DNA of 64,000 bases from Odiellus spinosus (lineage: Eukaryota; Arthropoda; Arachnida; Opiliones; Phalangiidae), in the NCBI GenBank assembly GCA_963920705.1, contig OY987236.1:6930190-6994189 (forward strand). The letters run 5' to 3'. Of the stretch, positions 59,901-64,000 are shown in pieces. Both the position numbers and the translations under genes were made by a program. Every line of letters starts with the position of its first letter. Within the stretch, counting starts at the first letter, position 1. The notes under the pieces were generated by a model. The model worked only from the letters and a program-made list of their open reading frames with translations. It ran no database searches and was not told where the DNA came from.

Positions 59901-62056
59901 CCAAAATTTAATACATTTTCTATAAAAGGCAATGCACCGGCGATAGTAACCGTCAACTTCTACTTGAGGGATGTATTTTTCAAACGAGACACGGAAGAGG
60001 TACAGTTCAACGAATTTAAAGGAACTATCCGCGTTTTCTAAAGACCCTTTAGAGTCGCCTTCTTTTCTTGCTTGGCAGACGACGTTGTACATAACAAATT
60101 GTACAGTCAAAGCTAAGCTGAGTGCAGAAGGGAAGATGATTTTCAAGGGGCAAATTTCAAAGAAGATAGGGCCTTTAAATAATTTTATAATTCATTAAAG
60201 ACCAAATTAATCTCAATGCTTTTATAAATAGTTCACTGGGATGCAATTAACGTTTCGAGAGGCTTGGAACGATCCCAGGCTTAAATTTACTAACGAAGGA
60301 ATCAAGTTCTTATCAGTTCGTGACCCTAAACGACTATGGGTTCCGGATATATTCTTTACAAACTCAAAGGATGGGCATTTTCACAATTTGATGGAACCTA
60401 ACATACTTATGCGAATTTATCCGAATGGAGATATACTCTACAGCAGAAGGTCAACTAATGATTTCTCATTTTTCTCTACTTTAAGCGCAATTTACGAACT
60501 GATTATAAGTTTATTTCAGAGTAACTCTCAACGTTCGATGTATATCGGACTGGGCCTTTTATCCACTCAATCGAGTCAAATGTCCTATCTTGGCGGCTTC
60601 TTGTAAGTTATTTTAAAGGGAGAATGAAACACAAAAACAAGCGAATATGGGTTGGGGAATTTCTGTTAAACAGTCTTTGGCCAATCAGGAGAGAATCGAG
60701 GGCTTTATTCAATTATACCATTAGTAAAACGTTTGAAACTAGGCCTAAAAAGCGCGCATTTGCTCATTTTTTCTGAGACTAACGAAGAGATATCCAACTT
60801 CATGGATCCTGGTTAAGCCTTCTTTCTGAATGAGTTAAAAATTGATTTCTAGCTCAATATTTGTTTCCCTTTTTTATTACAAGTGAAAACGACCTATTTG
60901 AAAGGGACTATAAAGCTCTGACCCAATGTGTACGGTATAAATTGTCATTCCTGCCACTACGTTTAACAAATGCTCACTAAAATGGGCGCGTATTGGTTTG
61001 GAAACAAGACGACATGCTTCGTTTTGGTTTATACTCCATTTAACGATAAATATTGAAAATCACTTGGTGTCTGGCTTCATTCTCCCTTTAAGAAATAAAT
61101 ATAAGTTTAAACAATCATAGATTCAAAAACGGAACTATAATTAATCTATTGGTAAATTTTCAAACATCCGAATAGACGGATACACTACGGACAAAATGGA
61201 CGTTATATGGAAAGTGGGAGATCCCATTCAAGTATCTAAGGCAGTCTATCATCGAGCAGGACGTCTAATGCTATCCACATTTAACAACAGCTATTGCAAA
61301 AGCAAAACTATCACAGGTGAGCTAAGCTTCCTTGTACATACTCATTTAACTACTAATCATTGATTCTTTTGCCCAGGGGAATACGGATGTATTAGAGCCG
61401 ATTTCATATTCAAACGACATTTTGGGCCCTTCTTCATGAACATCTACCTCCCTTCCATCTTGGCCGTTTTCGTATCGTGGCTATCCTTTTGGCTAGACAG
61501 AAAACAGAGCGTGGCTATGCCTCTAACCATTTTGCTGGTCAGCTTGTTCATTGCCTCGGCCACTTGGCTTTTCACTCTCATCGAATCCCCAGCTACCTAC
61601 GTCATAAACGGAGCTAACGTGTATACAGCAGTTGGAGGATTTTTCATCCTGTATGCCTTACTACATTTCTACCTAACAACGGCAGTTACTTGCAGCCGCA
61701 AGCTTTTCCAAACTAAGAAGGCCGATAAAACCAATTACAATGACCCAGGGAGCGTTGCCATGGTAATATATTATTTCATATTCAGCGTCTATTTTCATTC
61801 AATTTATAAGCGACTGCTAACTATATAACACATTTATTTTGTACTTTAGAAACCAATAATGGCCGATGAAGAATCTGAGAAAAACCAAAAGGATGAGCAA
61901 TCGAAATTGGACGCCTTTTCAACGGAGCAATTTTGCAAAATCGTATCAAAAAAGAGTAACCGGGCTGATTTATTGGGCCGCATGCTCTACCCCAGTCTCT
62001 ACATAGTTTTTAACATTATATACTGGGCAGTTTACAACGAAAAGGACAATTTCTAA
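56960..62056 (+). CDS. GluCl-like Cys-loop receptor subunit with a noncanonical pore helix, 413 aa
   Basis: Pentameric ligand-gated channel subunit, glutamate-gated-chloride-like. Exons: 56960-57012, 59576-59658, 59929-59999, 60232-60449, 60520-60602, 61176-61316, 61377-61762, 61850-62056; GT-AG, phases consistent. Signal peptide about 1-17 (MWTTVIIVLICAPWLTQ). The extracellular domain has QLTFREAWNDPRLKF, LWVPDIFFTNSKDGHFHN, the Cys-loop C149-C163 with 13 residues between (CISDWAFYPLNRVKC), YGYTTDKMDVIWKVGDP, and the second disulphide C210/C221 in YCKSKTITGEYGC. M1 is about 235-256 (YLPSILAVFVSWLSFWL), M2 about 262-282, M3 about 299-320, and M4 about 391-407 after a loop of about 65 residues. 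M2 reads VAMPLTILLVSLFIASATWL and lacks the PAR motif of anion channels. A subunit with altered or no conductance is possible. Confidence 0.9.
57359..57514. mobile_element. short MITE, family B-related, in receptor intron 1
   Basis: Left end TAAAGCCGCGTTCACACT, right end AGTGTGAACGCAGCTTA; 156 bp. It is flanked by TA, fitting a TA target duplication, and shares ends with 5231-5416. Confidence 0.85.
58021..58195. repeat. degenerate tandem in receptor intron 1, about 4-5 units
   Basis: Units of about 35-40 bp with CGATCATTTGAAAATCGATC and AATTAGGCAAAACCCCTTGT. Copies vary in length. Intron 1 (57013-59575) otherwise shows no recognised feature. Confidence 0.75.
60000..60231 (+). other. receptor intron 3, mostly a repeat copy
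   Basis: Intron between GAG|GTACAG and TAAATAG|TTC. About 60035-60180 is an inverted copy of the GTCGTCTGC-family repeat seen at 55076-55240 (GGCAGACGACGTTGTAC, TTGTACAGTCAAAGCTAAGC, GGGGCAAATTTCAAAG). The splice sites lie outside the copy. Confidence 0.75.
60603..61175 (+). other. receptor intron 5, mostly a TTAA-flanked MITE (family A-like)
   Basis: 60613-61091 starts TTAAAGGGAGAATGAAAC and ends GGCTTCATTCTCCCTTTAA. It shares GGATCCTGGTTAAGCC- and AACGATAAATATTGAAAATC-type words with family A. The donor GTAAGT lies 10 nt before the element and the acceptor about 84 nt after it, so the intron is largely the element. Confidence 0.75.
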
Positions 62057-64000
62057 ACAAACCTTTAACGTACAAAAAATAATTGTCTTGTCCAATATAT
62101 TACCCATAATACTTTTAATCATTTTATTTTTATTTTTTTAAATTAGTTTCGTGATATCTTTTTTTATTTTTAACATTTTAAGTGTTTTGGTTTTATGGTA
62201 CAGTTTATCTGCCTTCTTGACAAGATCAAAATGTACCTGTATAATAAGGTTTCGATTATAATTTTTTAGATTTTTGCACCATTTGCACGTTTGGGTTGTG
62301 TGACTTTTGTCCTTTTTTTACATAATTTTTTTGCGCGCTCACGTTAATTTGAAGAAGCCATTATTCGCTAATAAATTTTGCTATTTTTGCATCTCACACT
62401 TTGTTTCGTTTATTATCTATACCGATTTATAGCATTAAACCTGAATGCTATCAGCCTAACAGGTTACTGAGGTTTTCAATTTCACACCAAAATCCAAATC
62501 CATTGGAAATTGGAAGACCAAGGCTTACCATACATCAAGCAGGAAACATTCTATTTTCTCTAATGAATTCCGAGTACGGAAGAAAAAACAAAATTAACTT
62601 ACATTAGGTCTTTCAAGTTGAATAGATCCACATCTATTAATCCTTAATTTTTATCGCGATCTAGAATTAAAAACGTAAACAATTAAGCCGACCAAATCAA
62701 ACCGTCCGTTTAAATCGCATTTTTCCACTTTTTCTAGATGGTTCGTCTGCTACCAAAACACGCTTTCTCCCAAGGAGACTGTGCTGCCGCCTGCGGAATA
62801 AATATTACACTATAAACTGCTTTTTCTTTTTCAAGCGCCGTTTTTGAAAACTATATTCGACCATAAAACAATATAAAAATATAAAAAATATTAATGAAAC
62901 AACATTTTATTTAATCGCCAAAAATTTAACTTCTATTTTTTTCCACTTCAAATATTTAACAAAACCAAATTATTAATTCCTGCAATTAAAAACTAGTGTT
63001 CAACACTAACTTTTTCTCATATAAAAACAAGGCATATGAAAATAATATACCCTAATCTCATACATTTTGCTATTAACTATCGGAATTAAGCGATTATTAG
63101 TAACAAATTTTCTTGCATTAAAGACTGGGCAAGGCAATGTGAAACATTTGTTTTTTTAAGTGACAAAATTCAACGATGAAAAATTAAATACAGTTGTAAC
63201 TAAAAATTTTGTGGTGTTGGGGACGGGGCCTAGAAAAAAAAATTTAGAATTGTGGCGAATAGGTAATTATTCAAATTCCAAATATTAAACACCGTCTACA
63301 GTTTCATATTTTGGAATTTAAAGTTTGACATTTCTTAAGTACGAGTGCCTTGGAAATTTTCAAGCGGCAGGTTTTTATAGCAAAAGGTTTTATATTTAAT
63401 AAAAAAAATCATGTTTTAAGGAATTTTAAAATAAAAAAAATGTTCTCTGGTACTCTCGCATTCAGAACAAACTTACAATAACATTATGAACATTGTCATT
63501 CGCAACCACGTTTTAAGTAAAATTAAGTTTCTTTCGGTCTCTGAATTGAGGGGAAAACTTACATTTTTCAAGTTAATTAAAGTGATCTAATTAATTTTGA
63601 CCTTATACCTGATTACATAAGCTTTCAAACTACAATTCATGATTTTCTTGCCTATGTGGTAAGCCTAATTAGGCTTCTTCTTTAAGCCTACATAGAATGA
63701 ACCTTATTTTCCATGCCGTTTGGCAAGGCTTAGTTAAATTCAAAATAAATGAACTAATCCGTCATAAAACTGATTAGTTGAATAAAAATCACTGAAATTC
63801 AATGCTTTTTTAGTTTGAATAAGCTAAGCCTTGCCAAAAACGGCACCGCAAATAAGGTGAATTAACATGACAAAAAAAAAAAGGCAAGTCATCATTCACT
63901 TACGCAGTACTTCAACCTGACAACAATCCTAAGTATTCGAACAATAAAGTTCACAATTCAACAATTGGTAGACAAATACACTAAGTGACTCAAGTGAGAA
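62057..64000. other. receptor 3' flank, no gene recognised
   Basis: AATAAA at 62370-62375 is a plausible poly(A) signal for the receptor, about 315 nt after its stop. An ORF at 62401-62607 has no recognisable similarity. Around 63660-63870 AGGCTTAGTTAAATTCA- and CTAAGCCTTGCCAAAAACGG-type words oppose each other (TGCCGTTTGGCAAGGCTTAG / CTAAGCCTTGCCAAAAACGGC), probably another MITE of about 130 bp. Confidence 0.5.
63712..63845. mobile_element. MITE-like inverted repeat
   Basis: Left arm TGCCGTTTGGCAAGGCTTAG, right arm CTAAGCCTTGCCAAAAACGG + CA, about 134 bp overall. The arms pair over about 20 bp and an inner AAATTCAA / TTGAATAA pair extends the stem. Single copy in this window. Confidence 0.7.

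Noticed and set aside
60436..60606. Continuous ORF reading through 60450-60519 in the receptor gene
   Set aside because: Reading through loses the Cys-loop. Splicing 60449 to 60520 restores YSRRVTLNVRC and the 13-residue Cys-loop, so the segment is an intron.
62401..62607. 68-codon plus-strand ORF after the receptor gene
   Set aside because: No recognised domain. A minus-strand reading with a GTAAGT donor at about 62600 also meets stop codons in the would-be exon.

Overview
The window looks like nuclear DNA of a protostome animal, most likely an arthropod. It is AT-rich and intron-bearing. It carries an empty spiracles/E5-type homeobox gene and a channel subunit of the glutamate-gated chloride (GluCl)-like group, a group I know only from protostomes. 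No bacterial or viral gene was seen. Species cannot be fixed from sequence reading alone. Gene calls rest on reading exons by hand: splice sites, reading-frame phase and recognised family motifs all agree across every exon junction of the four genes.

Layout. (1) 1-11177: noncoding, packed with MITEs, foldback elements and two minisatellites; the 33-bp array at 8221-9388 is the most striking. (2) 11178-17133, + strand: the last two exons of an ems/E5 homeobox gene. The homeodomain is cut by a 5.3-kb intron between residues 44 and 45, and the 5' part of the gene was not found. (3) 17134-47335: about 30 kb with no recognised gene, holding three more minisatellites, many MITE families and several large inverted repeats. 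One possible orphan exon lies at 30071-30251. (4) 47488-49902, + strand: complete nine-exon gene for a CCDC149-type coiled-coil protein. (5) 50785-53951, - strand: complete gene for the pseudouridine synthase Pus10, tail to tail with the previous gene. Its start codon appears to be split by an intron. (6) 56960-62056, + strand: complete eight-exon gene for a GluCl-like Cys-loop receptor subunit. Its extracellular domain is well kept, but its pore helix M2 lacks the anion-channel signature. (7) 62057-64000: 3' flank, no recognised gene.

The four genes have no evident shared pathway: a head/neural patterning transcription factor, a coiled-coil protein of unknown role, an RNA-modifying enzyme and a neuronal-type receptor. 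Two intron styles coexist: many introns of 57-90 nt in the compact ccdc149 and pus10 genes, and long MITE-filled introns in ems and the receptor gene. The noncoding part is dominated by small nonautonomous DNA elements, including TTAA-flanked elements, a CAGGG-ended hAT-type element with a perfect 8-bp target duplication, and a near-perfect palindromic family. No transposase or reverse transcriptase gene was seen.

Best leads: the receptor subunit with a noncanonical pore, the split pus10 start codon, minisatellites that keep long ORFs open on both strands, and a minisatellite apparently grown from the inside of a MITE.
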